Source: Sporobolomyces roseus
Taxonomy: Eukaryota; Basidiomycota; Microbotryomycetes; Sporidiobolales; Sporidiobolaceae
DNA length: 64,000 nt
Assembly: GCA_016617785.1 (NCBI GenBank)
Contig: JADILM010000001.1
Span: 3,906,001 to 3,970,000, forward strand
Reading direction: 5' to 3'
The translations under genes were made by a program, and so were the position numbers. The notes beneath the pieces were generated by a model. That model was not told the origin of the DNA. It ran no database searches and was given only the letters and a program-made list of their open reading frames with translations. Positions 1 through 14,194 of the stretch are shown piece after piece (position 1 is the stretch's first letter; the number at the start of each line of letters is the position of its first letter).

Positions 1-2686
1 ATTGTTGTCGACGAGGTTCCGCTTCTTCTTCTGCCTGAACAATCCTTTCTTCCTCTTTCGGTGGTTCAGCTTTTCCACCTCTATCCTTGTCTTCCTCCTT
101 CTGCTTCTGCTGTAGAGCTCTCGCTTCTCGTTCCCCTAATACGCTCAACCAATTCTCCCCGACTTCTTCCCTCAATTTCTCAATCTTCCTTCTCAACGCT
201 TCACCACCTCCTCCTCCTTCACCTCCAGAAGAAGTCGCTTCTCCGTGTCCTCCTCCTAGTAGCGCTTCATAGGTCGATGCAGAAACTCGTTCGCGACGAC
301 TATTGATTCTTGATTTCGTAGGAGAGGTCGAAGGTCCGAGGGAAGCGAAGTCGTTCCGAGCTGGAGAGATGCGAGTGTGGGAAGGGGAAGAAGCGAACTT
401 CTGATGATGAGAAGAAGGTTGTTTCCTTGGTGTAGTAGGAGCGGTCGAGTTGCTCGAACTTGAAACTGGTTCTTGAACCGTTGCGAGCGAAGTAGTCGCT
501 CGTTTTCCTCCGTCTGGACCTGAAGAAGTCGTTGTCGCATCCGAGTCTGACTGTTGTTGAGTCGAGGAGGAAGCGACTGGTGGTATTCCTCCAGAGAGAG
601 GTGCATCGAGATCAACAATTCTTTTCGGTTTCCTCCGTCTGGCAGGTTTCGAAGGTGACAGAGGGCGAGGAGGACCTCCAAGAACCGGCGAGGTCGATAG
701 AGAGCCTGGTGGGGATGCTTCATATGCAGTTGAAGAGCGTTGCCGAGAAGATTGAGCCGACATGGGAGCGGTAACGACTCTCCTCCTAGGTTCGACGACA
801 ACTTTCTTTGGTGCAACTCCCATTCCCAATCCCGCTCCATTTGAAGTTTCACCTTGCGTCGAACCGAATCCGGTACTAGCTCTCCTCCTCATCGTACGAC
901 TCGGTAAGAATGCCCCTCCAGATCGTTTCGCAACTTCGGCTTCGACCGCTTTCCTTTCCGTTCTCCCCTCGATCCATCTCCCATCAATCCTGACTCCTTC
1001 CTCTTCCGTTTCTGCCGGATCACCCTTCAATAATCTCTCCTCATCAAAGTAAGCGAGACATTTGATCCTCCATCCTTCTTCACCTCCTTCCTCCTTCAAC
1101 CGAGCAAAGGGATTCTCCTTGATCCAAACTTCCCTCAAATTCGGCAACCTAGCCAACCTCGATACTTCCAACGCCTCGTAGATCCTGTTCCCTCTCAAGT
1201 CGAGTCGTTCCAAAGCCAGTAATCGATCCAGACCAGAAAGGTTCTCAAGTCGATTTTGCGAGAGGTTGAGAACTTCGATCGCACCGAGAATGGTTGGGAG
1301 GGAATGAAGGTTATCGATCATGTTATCGCGGAGATTTAGGGATCGAAGGGAAGTGAGGGTTGATAAAGCGGGAGGAACCGAGATGAGTAGATTCGAGGAG
1401 AGGTCGAGGGAAGTGAGCATGGGTAAATGGGAGAGTGGAGGTGCGGGGAGGAAGGTGAGGGAGTTGTCATGTAATGATAAGTGTCGTAAGGAAGACCAAG
1501 CGAGTTTTGAGGGACTGGGATAAGAATCGTTCGAAAGAATCCCTATCGAATGGTTTGATGCGTCGTCCAATTGACCAGAACTTGTTGAACCTTCCGTCCT
1601 TTTCCTCCTACCTTCTCCTACCGTCTCATTCGCTGATCCTTCCTGAGCTCGTTTCCTCTTACTTCGCGCCTCATCCTCGACGACACAATCACAAATCAAT
1701 TCTCCGACATCCTCGATTCCTCCTCGAACTACTTCCAGTTTCTTCAGTTGAATCGAAAGGACGTCCCATCCTGCGAATGCTCGTGGATCGAGATCTTGTA
1801 GGTACAGTGAAGTGAGCGAGTGGAACAGGGAAAGAGGAACGCAAGTTGAAGGGGGAGGACAATCTTCGAACCCTTCTACTGCTTGACTCGGTGGTCGAGA
1901 GATCGAAGGTGTTTGACTTTGTGAAGAGGGAGAGAAGATGAAAGGGGAGAGTTTGAGTGCTGGTAACTTTGTACATGAAGAATAGATGTGTCGAACGTGA
2001 GTAGGTTCATCAGATTGAGGTTGATTCGTTGACCCTCCTCCTGCTAATCCCCACCAACCCGATCCAAACGAGAAACTGGATTTCCCACTCATGACTGATC
2101 TCGTATCATCTTGTTTCCTACTACCTCCTGATCCTGATCCTCCTCCAAACCCGAACATTCCAGCGAGTAAACTAGGAGTAGGAGCAGTACCTTCATTAAC
2201 GATGTCGATCATTCCAGCCCCTTGTGCAGCCGTATGATCGACACTCATAGGTCTCGCATGACCCCCTTCAACTTTAATATCCAATTCATCTCCGGTCGAT
2301 AATCCCAACTCATCGAATTTGAGCAAGATGTAATATAAATGATGTGGATCGAATTGAAGGACTAAGGGATCTTTTCTAGGTGTAGCTGTTGGTGGTGTAG
2401 GGCGTCGAGAGGAGGAAGAAGAGGAGGAAGAGGGAGCAGCAGGAGAATCAGGTAAGATACCTAAAGTGAGAATCGTTCCCCAACTTGGTCCTCCTCCTCC
2501 TCCATTCGTACCTCCTCCATTCGAAGCGGAATGTCGTAGTCGAGGTGCGTAGTATGCTGCGAGAGCTGATTCATGGGTAGTGATGAATTTCGAGAGGGCC
2601 GAGAGGTACGCTGGACCAGAAATTGATGCATGAGGAGATTGAGTTGGAGCGATTGATGGTTCGGGAGGGTTCGCGAGGGAAGGCAT
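1..2686 (-). CDS. Leucine-rich-repeat protein (STK11IP-like?), C-terminus beyond the window
   Basis: A single frame stays open on the minus strand from the ATG at 2686 to the left edge, giving at least 895 residues without an intron. The N-terminal ~270 residues include a low-complexity Ser/Gly stretch. About residues 300-365 read LYLQDLDPRAFAGWDVLSI followed by a second leucine-rich strand. Canonical LRRs follow at roughly residues 400-530, with units such as LTSLDLSSNLLISVP, LRSLNLRDNMIDNL, IEVLNLSQNRLENL and LERLDLRGNRIYE, closed by an LRR-cap-like LPNLREVWIKENPF. The rest is a Ser/Pro/Arg-rich tail ending in a Glu/Lys/Gln-rich probable coiled coil near the edge. An N-terminal plain region followed by LRRs resembles fungal proteins related to serine/threonine kinase 11-interacting protein, but that is inference. 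It is divergent from calcineurin A, with a 668-base shared upstream region. Confidence 0.75.
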   Translation of the reverse strand, partial: MPSLANPPEPSIAPTQSPHASISGPAYLSALSKFITTHESALAAYYAPRLRHSASNGGGTNGGGGGPSWGTILTLGILPDSPAAPSSSSSSSSRRPTPPTATPRKDPLVLQFDPHHLYYILLKFDELGLSTGDELDIKVEGGHARPMSVDHTAAQGAGMIDIVNEGTAPTPSLLAGMFGFGGGSGSGGSRKQDDTRSVMSGKSSFSFGSGWWGLAGGGSTNQPQSDEPTHVRHIYSSCTKLPALKLSPFIFSPSSQSQTPSISRPPSQAVEGFEDCPPPSTCVPLSLFHSLTSLYLQDLDPRAFAGWDVLSIQLKKLEVVRGGIEDVGELICDCVVEDEARSKRKRAQEGSANETVGEGRRKRTEGSTSSGQLDDASNHSIGILSNDSYPSPSKLAWSSLRHLSLHDNSLTFLPAPPLSHLPMLTSLDLSSNLLISVPPALSTLTSLRSLNLRDNMIDNLHSLPTILGAIEVLNLSQNRLENLSGLDRLLALERLDLRGNRIYEALEVSRLARLPNLREVWIKENPFARLKEEGGEEGWRIKCLAYFDEERLLKGDPAETEEEGVRIDGRWIEGRTERKAVEAEVAKRSGGAFLPSRTMRRRASTGFGSTQGETSNGAGLGMGVAPKKVVVEPRRRVVTAPMSAQSSRQRSSTAYEASPPGSLSTSPVLGGPPRPLSPSKPARRRKPKRIVDLDAPLSGGIPPVASSSTQQQSDSDATTTSSGPDGGKRATTSLATVQEPVSSSSNSTAPTTPRKQPSSHHQKFASSPSHTRISPARNDFASLGPSTSPTKSRINSRRERVSASTYEALLGGGHGEATSSGGEGGGGGEALRRKIEKLREEVGENWLSVLGEREARALQQKQKEEDKDRGGKAEPPKEEERIVQAEEEAEPRRQQ

Positions 2687-3354
2687 CTCTATGGGATGTG
2701 TAGAGTCAGGTGGCAGTCTCTTGTATGGTGCAGCTGAGAGACGTACCGAACGTTCGCAGATGATGGCTCGTTCAACCTCGAGTCAAACTCGGGGAAGACG
2801 CAGAGGGAAGCCGGAGTTGCTTCTCAATACCCTTTGTGACTTTGTGTGCGGTTTGTGAGCTGTATGACGACCTGTTGAGGGTTGGTCGACGCGATTCGAG
2901 TTTGAGGTGGGGAGGAGAAAGGGAGAGAGGAAAGGGACAAGGCGATTCCTGCACGGCTAGTTGAGACGAGTTGGTTGCTTTCTGCAGTTCGAGTAAGGGG
3001 TCGAATGAACAGAAAGAGCGAGGGTTGGAAGAGGAAAGGACGTTTCAGCTGCAGGTTTGGAGACTAATTTCCGAGTCTCCTCAAGCTAGAGCAGGAATGG
3101 TAGGACAGTAGAGTGTCTAATATAACGAAAGCAACGTCGCCTATGGGAAAGGACTGAATAAATTGCCACCTGTTCGTTCAGAGAGAGCGAGTCCCTTTGA
3201 TTGAACTCTCCTCTCCTTCCATTCACTACCTTTGGCTCTACAGCTACTCTTATCTGCAGGACAGATCACCAGACCTCTTTGATCACTCTCTACCATTGAA
3301 CCAAAGAAGAACAAGTCACCCCTACTCGTCTGATCACCTCTCTCACTCTCAAGG
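2687..3354. other. Divergent intergenic region, LRR gene / calcineurin A
   Basis: This 668-base stretch lies between two start codons on opposite strands and should hold both promoters. The last ~150 bases before the calcineurin ATG are C/T-rich, as in many leaders in this window. I saw no convincing additional gene; the open frames here are short. Confidence 0.5.
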
Positions 3355-6278
<2,924 letters not shown>

Positions 6279-6684
6279 AAAAGCCTCTCTCTCTCTCTCT
6301 ATCTCTACGTTTTTCGTTTCCTCCGTCGGCCCAAAATCCCTCTCCCTCTTTCCTCACCAACCCTGTGATTAGTTTTACTCTGATCTTCCCTCTCTCTCGG
6401 TCACTCCTCGTTTGCAACACGCATGTATCCTCCTCCTTCTTTACCATTCTCTTTTTGACGTTCCCTTTTTCCCCTTCGCACCACCAGTATTTTCCCTTTC
6501 TCTCTTAGTTTCCGACTCTTTTTCAACGGTCTAGTTTCTCTCTGTTCTTTCGCTGTCTTGAATTGTAAAAAGGGTGTTCTCACGATGTGAAGAGCGCTAC
6601 TCTGACGAGAGACAATGAGAAACCGAAATAAATCCGTTACAACAAGACACGACGATAAAACACTTTTTTTGCTTCTACAAATAC
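6279..6684. other. Convergent 3' region, calcineurin A / chromodomain gene
   Basis: Both flanking genes end here. The sequence is C/T-rich at its left end and holds an AATAAA at 6627-6632, readable as a polyadenylation signal on the plus strand. No gene was seen. Confidence 0.45.
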
Positions 6685-9600
6685 TTATGACGAGGGAACG
6701 TGACCGACACAGTGCTCCATTAACGCCTCCCTCGTAGGTAAAACGAGTCCACAAGAAGTTGGAAGAGCTGACGAATCCGATTGGGTTTCGTCCCTCCACT
6801 CGCATCGGAATCCACCACCTTCGACGATACTCGATTGTGTCGATACAGTCGACATGGTGAAGTCATCAGGAATGAGTTTGACGACGGCGGTAATCGAGGA
6901 AGGAGGTGTAGGAGATTTCTTGCGTTCACCGAGGAGAATTTTCGAAACGATTTCTTCTTCCGAATCGAGATCTTCTTCGTCCTCCTCCTCCTCCGCAGGT
7001 TCACCCGCTTCAAGACGCAATCGACGTTCTTCCTTCTTGTCCGCCTTGATCTTCCTCCTCGCAACCACTTCATCCCATTTCCCAGCTTTCTCCCTAATTC
7101 CTCGTTCATCCAACTTTCTCCTCTCAGCTCGAGTAAACTCAATTTCCTTCTTCATTCTCGAGACCTCCAACTTCCACCTCGCCACCTCGGACTTGTAGAA
7201 CAAATCCTTCTGCTTCAATCCCTCCGAGAGTAACCCTTGTAATCTCGCCGCCTCAGTTTCAGCGATCTCCGCTTCCTGAGCCCTAGCCATCGCAGCACTC
7301 GACGCAATACTGTATTGTTCTTGAATGTACGACATGTCTTGTTGTGCTGAGTCTCGAGAGTTCTTCAGGGACTTGTTCGATGCTGAGAGAGTTGCAACTT
7401 CGGTTTTGAGTTTCGTATTTTCGGCAGAGACGGTTGGTAGAGTTGCTAGCTCAGTCTCGGCGACACTGAGGCGAGATCGAAGAACGTTCACTTCTGCTTC
7501 AAGTTGTTCGGGAGTCTAAAGACGGAAAGAGCAAGATCAGCGTTTTCAGCGAGAGAAAGCAGTCGAGAGAGAAAGACTCACCATCGCAGAGACGGCGAGG
7601 GGACCAGTTGATACCGAAGTAGACGATTGAAGTGTTGGCATGGCGTCGACTGCTGGAGTAGATCCTCGAACTCGAACAGGAGCGTGAACGAGCGAGCCTA
7701 GACAGAAACGACAAATTCAACTCGACTCGTCGAATTCGGAGATAAAGGTTAACGCACGAGCGAACTCAAACTTGATCTCGTTAGGTGACCCTCGCTTCAA
7801 CGAGAATCTCCCTTCGCGAGTATAAAGGATGATGAAGTCGACTTTCTCGCCTCCATCGAGCATTTGCCGACGAAGTTCGAACGCCCAAAGATCCGAGCGA
7901 GCCAACGGTCGATCTGAAGGAAGAGAAATAAGTCAGCGAGAGAAGCGGTAGAGAAGAAACAGAGTGTGAGAAAAACTCACCTCCGTAACTCGTTGGATTC
8001 CTCAAGAATGTTGTGATTTCTTCCTTCGTTCCATCGTTCGCTTCGATATGAGGCGAGTCCCTCACGAGTTCAATCAAGGTATTGACGCCATCGAGATCTG
8101 GAACTGGTGAACTGATCCTATCTTGAGGTGGGAGAGGTTGGAGGGAAGTGAGAGGTGAAGGAGTTCGATTCGCGCTATTCGAAGGTTGATTTCCGTAAGT
8201 TTCGGCACTTTGCACTCTTGCGATTGAGGGTGAAGTGAGTCGACCAGGAGCCGCAGCAGAGGTAGATCCGGAAATGGGTGCGGAAGCGGGAGGAGGAGAA
8301 GCCGCAGCGACCGAGACGCTTGGCGCTACTGGTTGAGGGTGAGGAGATGGGTTGTGAGGATATCCAGTGTTGTAGATGGCTTGTTGGATTGGAGGCAGCT
8401 GGGAAGAAGAACGAGAATAGTCGGAATGAGATTGTGGAGGGGGAACGGTTTGCATAGGTGGAAGTCGAGTGTATTGTTGTTGCTGAGGCTGACACTGATG
8501 GTGGTATGTCGATTGAGGAGGAGGAGCTTGTGAGTACTGTTGCTGAGGAGGAGGAGTTGGTCGGTTTCCGGAAGGAGGGTAAGTGGCGTGAGACTGAGGA
8601 TAAGAGTAGGCTTGTTGTGCATACTGCTGAGGAGCGTAATGTTGTTGTTGTGATTGCTGGTAGTACTGCTGTTGCTGCTGTCGATACTGCTCCTGTTCCT
8701 GATCTCTTCTCGCTCGTTTCGCTGATTCTTCTCGATCCTCCTCGTATTCTCGTTTGCTCGATTGAGCGTGGGAAGATGAAGGCTGAAGGTGCGAAGGATA
8801 CGGGTGACCTCCTCCTCCTCCATTTCCTCCCGCATTCCCTCCTCCTCCATAACCATTTCCAGCATAAGAATTCGAAGATCCAGAAGTTAGGAAACCTGGA
8901 ATCGGGCTCGCTTGACCCTGATTCGATTGTTGTTGCTGTTGCTGTTGTTGAGTGTAGTTCGATGGATAGGCCGAGTAAGGGTAACCACCTCTCGATTGTC
9001 CTCCTCCTCCGTTCGAGTTTCCACCTTCACCAGCATCGACCGCTTCAGATTGCGCTCCTCCCGCGACATCTTGGCTCGCTCGTTCGTAGTCAACGACATC
9101 ATCGAAATTGAGCGGTTCGCTAGGTGCGAGTAGATCCGAGGTGAAATAAGCCTCGTTGATTCCTCCTGGACTCAGGTCGTCCAAATCCAGCTCAGAATCC
9201 GATCCATCGAGATCGGGAAGAACAGCTTGAGGTACGTTGACAGCAGTAGTAGCTACCCCTCCTCCTCCACCACTTTCAATTTCGAATGCGATAGGAGCGA
9301 CGATAGGTCTCGAAGCTGGACGTTTCATGGTTTGCGATGAGGATACAGGTCGAGGAGTAGGGTTCAAAGGAACAGGGTCGGAAACGTAGGAAGCTGCAGC
9401 TGAAGCATTAAATTCAGCTTCGAAAGCCGCCGAAACCTGAGAGAAGATCTCGGGTACGTCGTCTTCGGAAGGCCCCAGTTGTAGTTCGATTCGACCTTTT
9501 CGAGGTTGAGGGTGTTCGAAGGGAGACTGAGAGCGAGCGAAGGAGAGATGGTTGTTGTGTTGTTGACGGGATCTGAAGGGGGAAGAATCGGGATCTTCGA

Positions 9601-11117
9601 TAGGGTCGAATTGGGATGATTGAGGCTCGGAAGGGAAGAAAGCAGAGGCGGGAGGAATGGGAACTCGATTCATCTGGCGAGATGTCGATGCGTGTACGGG
9701 TCGAACAGGGGAATAGTATTGAGTATCGTGCTGTTGGGTTTGCAGTTCCTCCTCCGCCTCGTCGTCGTGTTGCGAACAGTCGTTGAAGATCGGGACATCG
9801 TCATCTTGTGCGTGATCACTGCCGAGTTCGGAATGGGTGGTAGCTGGAGAATTCATCGTTGGGAAGGAACGGGGAGGAGGAGGTCGAGAGGGTCCAGCGA
9901 TAGCATTCGATTGAGAAGCGTTTTGAGTGTTTTGAGGACTTTCTTCGACCATGTGAGACCCTCCTTCGATGAAAGTGTAGTCGAATGCTTTCGAGGGTGC
10001 AGGCTGAGAATCGGGAACGATTGAATTCGTTGATTCGTTGGAAGAGGCAGCAGGCGCTAAGGGTTCCTCCTCCTCCTTTTCCTTGTTTACTACGACCAGC
10101 TCGACGTTCTTTCCTTTGTCGATCGTCTGAGGAGCGGCAGCTGTAGTTGAAGAAACGCTGATCGATTGATCCCTGGTACCAGTTCCGACGGTGAAAGTGA
10201 CTTTCTTCGATGATACGACGTCCGCTTTCCGTTTCTTCGATTGCTGAGCCTCGGACGGAGCTGGTGAGGTGTCTTCTGAATCGGGGACTGCCAGTCGACG
10301 CTTGATTGGGCGAGTCATAGGGAGTTGAGGAGCTGGACTGTCGACAAAAGAAATCTCTCTAGATCGTCGAGCACGCTTCAAGTTCTTCTTCGTGGGCTGA
10401 CAGTAACGATTGAAATCTTGATGAGTGACGCTAAGATCGAAGCTGAGGAGATGTGGGCTCACCTGAGGATCCGGAGACTCTTCTTTCAATTTCATAATTT
10501 GCTCTCCCTGCACCTTCTTTTGTTTCGCCGTAAGCTTCAACGGTTTCCTCTGCTGTTTCTTTGATGACTGGCATTTCTTCCCTGCTTTCTTGTCTTCCCA
10601 AGCCTGCACCAAGATGGGGGTCGCATAGTCTTTCGGTTCCTAATGGCGATCCCAAATTGAATCGCAACGTCAATCACGGCCTGCGTGAGTGCGGTACGAG
10701 ATACGATTGACAAACTCACCCAACTATCTTCCCATGGCTGTCCATTTTCATCCGTTCCCGCCCATCGAATCAAGTATCCTTTCTTCGCAGATTCTGCTAC
10801 AATCTCAACCGCGTCCCAGAACTTTTGTGAGCCTTGCTCTGATTCGGCTTCTTCCTCTTCTTCACTCGCTTCATTACTACCATCCGACTCGGAACCTTCA
10901 TCTTGAGATTCGACATCTTGAGTATGTGAAGGTTCCACAACGAGTGAATCGACCGGTTCCGCCTTGACAGATCTGCAACACTCCAATACAGGTCAATACT
11001 GAGCTCTAAGACCGCTCGGGAGCGTGAGATAGAATAGAGGGAGAGTTTGTTTTGATGAAACCGGAAGATGGGGAAGAGGAAGAGAGCGGGAACTCACTTG
11101 GGTTTGCTTCGAGCCAT
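6685..11117 (-). CDS. Chromodomain protein with Gln-rich middle, coiled coil and atypical C-terminal zinc finger
   Basis: Exons read 11117-11098, 10972-10720, 10639-7981 (a 66-base in-frame segment starting near 10450 could be a further intron), 7913-7758, 7697-7582 and 7515-6685, giving about 1320-1344 residues. After an acidic Glu/Ser stretch comes a chromodomain at ~residues 55-105: FWDAVEIVAESAKKGYLIRW, then PWEDSWEPKDY. The next ~750 residues are low complexity, with basic nuclear-type patches, Ser/Pro and long Gln/Tyr/Gly runs. A conserved-looking block follows (PLARSDLWAFELRRQMLDGG, then FIILYTREGRFSLKRG). The last ~270 residues are a long coiled coil, an acidic patch and a terminal CEW...SCGL...HCVGH pattern that could bind zinc. 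The domain suggests a reader of methylated histone tails. No orthologue was recognised. It is transcribed toward calcineurin A. Confidence 0.85.
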
Positions 11118-11600
11118 CTGAGCTATCTACAATATTTCTTGGAGCTGGACTGAGCCTGCCTCACGACGCTCTTCGGAGAGTTGGATTTGATCGAAAACAA
11201 ACACAGTCGGATCTAGGTCGAGGGGAAGTTGCGGCTTCTTAAGGTGACCGATTCGCAGCTAGACTGAGTGTATGGCTCTAATCGGAGCTGTTTTGTGCGA
11301 CCCGAGATTGTGGAGTGGTTGAACGGAGAAGAAGCGAATTATTCGCCAATTCCGCTTGCTCCTTCGCAACCTCTGCAAGCAAGTCTTCAGCGACCTTCAC
11401 CAGCTGACCAATGCTTCGTATGCGACTACAGAGGCTCTTCGAGGCATCTTGAAAATACCGCTGAAAATTCGAAATCTTTCGCAAAGTCGGGAGTCGAATC
11501 ACTCAGTTCTACCTAATACAACAGTGAGCCCTGTAGAGCAGCTCCGCTGGGCATCTCTGTTCGTCCCTCGCTTCGACGAGACGATCTAAGGAGGCCCTGA
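11118..11600. other. Intergenic region upstream of chromodomain gene
   Basis: The stretch lies between the chromodomain start codon and the cyclin H stop codon, both on the minus strand. A minus-strand frame of about 75 codons (11278-11502, containing AEDLLAEVAKEQAELANN) is open but has no recognisable domain and could be chance. Most of the region is probably the chromodomain gene's promoter. Confidence 0.4.
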
Positions 11601-13028
11601 TCAATCAAACACACTCCCATCATCCTCTACTTTGGGTCTCTTCTTAGCTTTCTCCAATTCCTTCCTATCCTTCTCTTCTTCTTCCTCTTTCTTCCTCTTC
11701 TTATACCTGTCCTCTCACTCTCTCGATCAGCTCTCTCCTTCCTTCGGCGCGACATAATGAGAGAAATGCGTCAGTCGACTCACAAAGCGCTAGATGGATC
11801 TTTTTCCGGATTCCTAGCCCACTTCAACCTCTTATCGATATCCTTAACTCTCTCTTTATCAATCCCTTTACTCTCTTTCACGACCGCTCCAATCTCATTC
11901 AACAATCTCTCCATTTTCTCCACCTCTACTTTTTGGGTTTGAGTGGGTTTCGAGTATTTTGAGAGAAGGTAGGAGTGAGATAGGGATGGGGACGAGAGGG
12001 AGAGGCAGGATAAGGCGATTTGGGAGGGCGTGTAGAGGAGTTCGAGGGATGTGTGACGAGAGGCGCGTAGGTGGGATTGGGCTTTCGAGGCAGAAGAGGC
12101 GATCGTCGAGGGATCGATCTCGGGAATCGTCTTGATTGAGGGGGGATATCAGCGAGGGAGCAAATGAGAATGAGGCAAAGAGGTGAGAGAGCGTACTTGT
12201 AAATCTAGTAGAATACCGTTGAGTGCTAAATGGGCATGATGTACTTTGTATTCGAATTTGAGGGATTGGGAGACTAGGAATTCGAGCGAGAGGATATCGG
12301 TTGGAGGGGTCTTGACTCGTGAGGAGAAAGTATCGATTGATATTGGGAAATTCTCAGTCTTTGTCGCCAAGAAAACACATGTTAACCTGTGCAAAACATC
12401 GACATTGCTCATCAGCGCCTTCTTGTGACGTGCAGAGAAACAGGAGAGAGGTTGCACATGACATTTTTGGGATGGTAATCCATGACTGTGTTCCCCAAGT
12501 AAAACCGCTTCAAATAACTCATACTAGTAGCTTGAACCATCTCTGGGAACCCGAATGCACCACACATCGCTTGAATTTGAGTCAGGTAATAGGTCACCAA
12601 AAGTTGTTCGTCTTCCAGGGTCAAGTAATCGATTTCGGAGGTTGAGGCGGGAGGGGGAGTAGGGGCTGCAGAAGGGGGATTCGAGGAGGACGCTTCGGAT
12701 GGAGTAGAGTTGGAGGTCGTCGCTTGTGTTGCCTAGCTCTTCACCTCGTCAGGATGACACATGGGACAGAAGAGGAGATGATTGGACTGACTCGTTCTTC
12801 TTGCCATAACGTCTTCATCCTCTCTACTGCTTGTTCATTCAGTTCCCTCCTCAGCTTATCCAATCCTTGTTTCGAGTACCTCCAGTTTCTACACAGGTCT
12901 GGATCGTAAGTGGTGAGTCTGGGAGGAGAGAAGAAGGCAGAGACGAACCTGTACTGAGAGGATTGATGATAGAGTTGTATTGGCGGTGCCGGGGTTGAGC
13001 TAGCAGCATCAGAAGCTGGTACAGCCAT
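11601..13028 (-). CDS. CCL1: Cyclin H, regulatory subunit of CAK/TFIIH
   Basis: Six exons (13028-12949, 12888-12792, 12732-12458, 12386-12197, 12130-11784, 11706-11601) give 364 residues. The start is typical of cyclin H: a short leader, then SSQYRNWRYSKQGLDKLR. Next comes an Ala/Pro/Ser/Thr linker and the cyclin box: LTLEDEQLLVTYYLTQIQAM, FPEMVQATSMSYLKRFYLGN and YHPKNVMLTCVFLATKTENF. The second cyclin fold contains LELLYTPSQIALSCLSL. The C-terminus is a charged helix of Lys/Glu repeats. In other eukaryotes cyclin H partners Cdk7/Kin28 to phosphorylate the RNA polymerase II C-terminal tail and acts within TFIIH. The spacing of FLATK, YLKRFYL and YTPSQIAL agrees with this family rather than cyclin C or K. 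It is divergent from DAD1, about 255 bases away. Confidence 0.93.
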
Positions 13029-13283
13029 TCCAAAGCGAGATACGAGCGGTTGGGGAGTGAAGGGAAAGAAGGAGAGATGAAGGGTTGAATCTTGTTCTCC
13101 TACAACTCACTCGACGACTCAAACAGACCAGTCGCGCTCTCGATCTACTCGATACAACCGCTGAGACTACCTCAGGCCATCGCAATCTCCAGCAGCCTCT
13201 CCCCCTTGATTGGAATTCAACTCATTCAACGTTCAACCTCTCCCTTCCTCCTCACCTCGTCCCCCTGATCGCTAGAGGATCCA

Positions 13284-13742
13284 ATGACCACACGCTCCGA
13301 CTTTGATCTCGAACGAGCTCGCCTAATTTCCGAGATTGCTGAAGTACGTTACTTCCTTCCCTCCCCTTCGCTCTCTCACTTCCCCTTCTCACTCGCTGAC
13401 TCAGACAGAAAGTGTACAGAACCTCGGCAAATGTGTATCATCCGTGAACCAATTGAACCGAAACATTGAATCGGTGAACTCAGTAGGAAGCTCCTTTGAT
13501 CAAGTATCTGGATTATGGAATCAATTCTCACAAGTCATGCATCCCTCCTCCTCTACTCAAACCGTACGTCTCTCTCTCTGTGTATCTGAAATGGAATTCG
13601 AGCTGAGAGGAGTTGGAGTGAGAGGATATAGGAGGAAATGCCGGAGAGAGTTTTGGAAAGTCATGAGAGATTACCTAGTGGTGTAGTACCGGGGGGTGGG
13701 GATCCTATATTGAGGGCTTCGACTACTTCGAGTCAAGGCTGA
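13284..13742 (+). CDS. DAD1: DASH/Dam1 complex subunit Dad1
   Basis: Three exons (13284-13343, 13405-13563, 13632-13742) encode 109 residues. The core FDLERARLISEIAE, LNRNIESVNSVGSSFDQVSG and LWNQFSQVM matches the Dad1 family. The C-terminus ends with the family-type LPSGVVPGGGDP. Dad1 is a small helical subunit of the fungal kinetochore DASH ring that couples chromosomes to microtubules. The third exon could also be read unspliced to a TAG near 13686, but only the spliced reading restores the LPxGVxPGGG ending, so the intron 13564-13631 is well supported. It shares a short divergent promoter with cyclin H. Confidence 0.92.
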
Positions 13743-14194
13743 GTGGAAGGGAGTACTTGCGAGGTTAGGAGGAGCATTTAAGGGTGGTATCGTAATTTGT
13801 TCATTTGGGGTTTGTTGTAAGGAATAACGGTCTACGTTTCTCGATCAGTGATGTAGCAGAGGAGACTCGTGAGGGTGAAAAGGGTGCCTCGAGCCGGCAG
13901 AGACGAGATGAGACGCGAGCGAGAGGAGAGTCGGCGTCGAGGTAGGTCGACTCGGGCGGATTCAGCAGAATCTTGCGTACTGCTCCTCATGAAACAGCTG
14001 GGTTGTGATCCAGCTCACTTTTGTTGAATGCAGGATTCTGCTGCTTGGCTTCGAGTTCAGCGAGACTGACCTCTCTCGATGTCTGATGAAAGCTCAGAAC
14101 GAAATTTAGATTGACAAAGGGAAGATTAGACGGCAGGCAGAGATGGACAGTAAAGAAATGAACAGAAAGTGGGTTGAATCGGAGTAACGAGGCT
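13743..14194. other. Convergent 3' region, DAD1 / zinc-finger gene A
   Basis: The region lies between two stop codons and contains no convincing gene. The part near 14105-14125 (ATTTAGATTGACAAAG) recurs almost exactly near 15740-15760, downstream of the neighbouring paralogue. It is therefore a retained piece of the 3' untranslated region of the duplicated zinc-finger genes. Confidence 0.5.

Noticed and set aside
256..852. 198-residue minus-strand ORF as a separate gene
   Set aside because: It overlaps the LRR protein in another frame, has low-complexity composition and no independent motif.
11278..11502. Minus-strand 75-codon ORF as a gene
   Set aside because: Short, without a domain, and in the promoter of the chromodomain gene.
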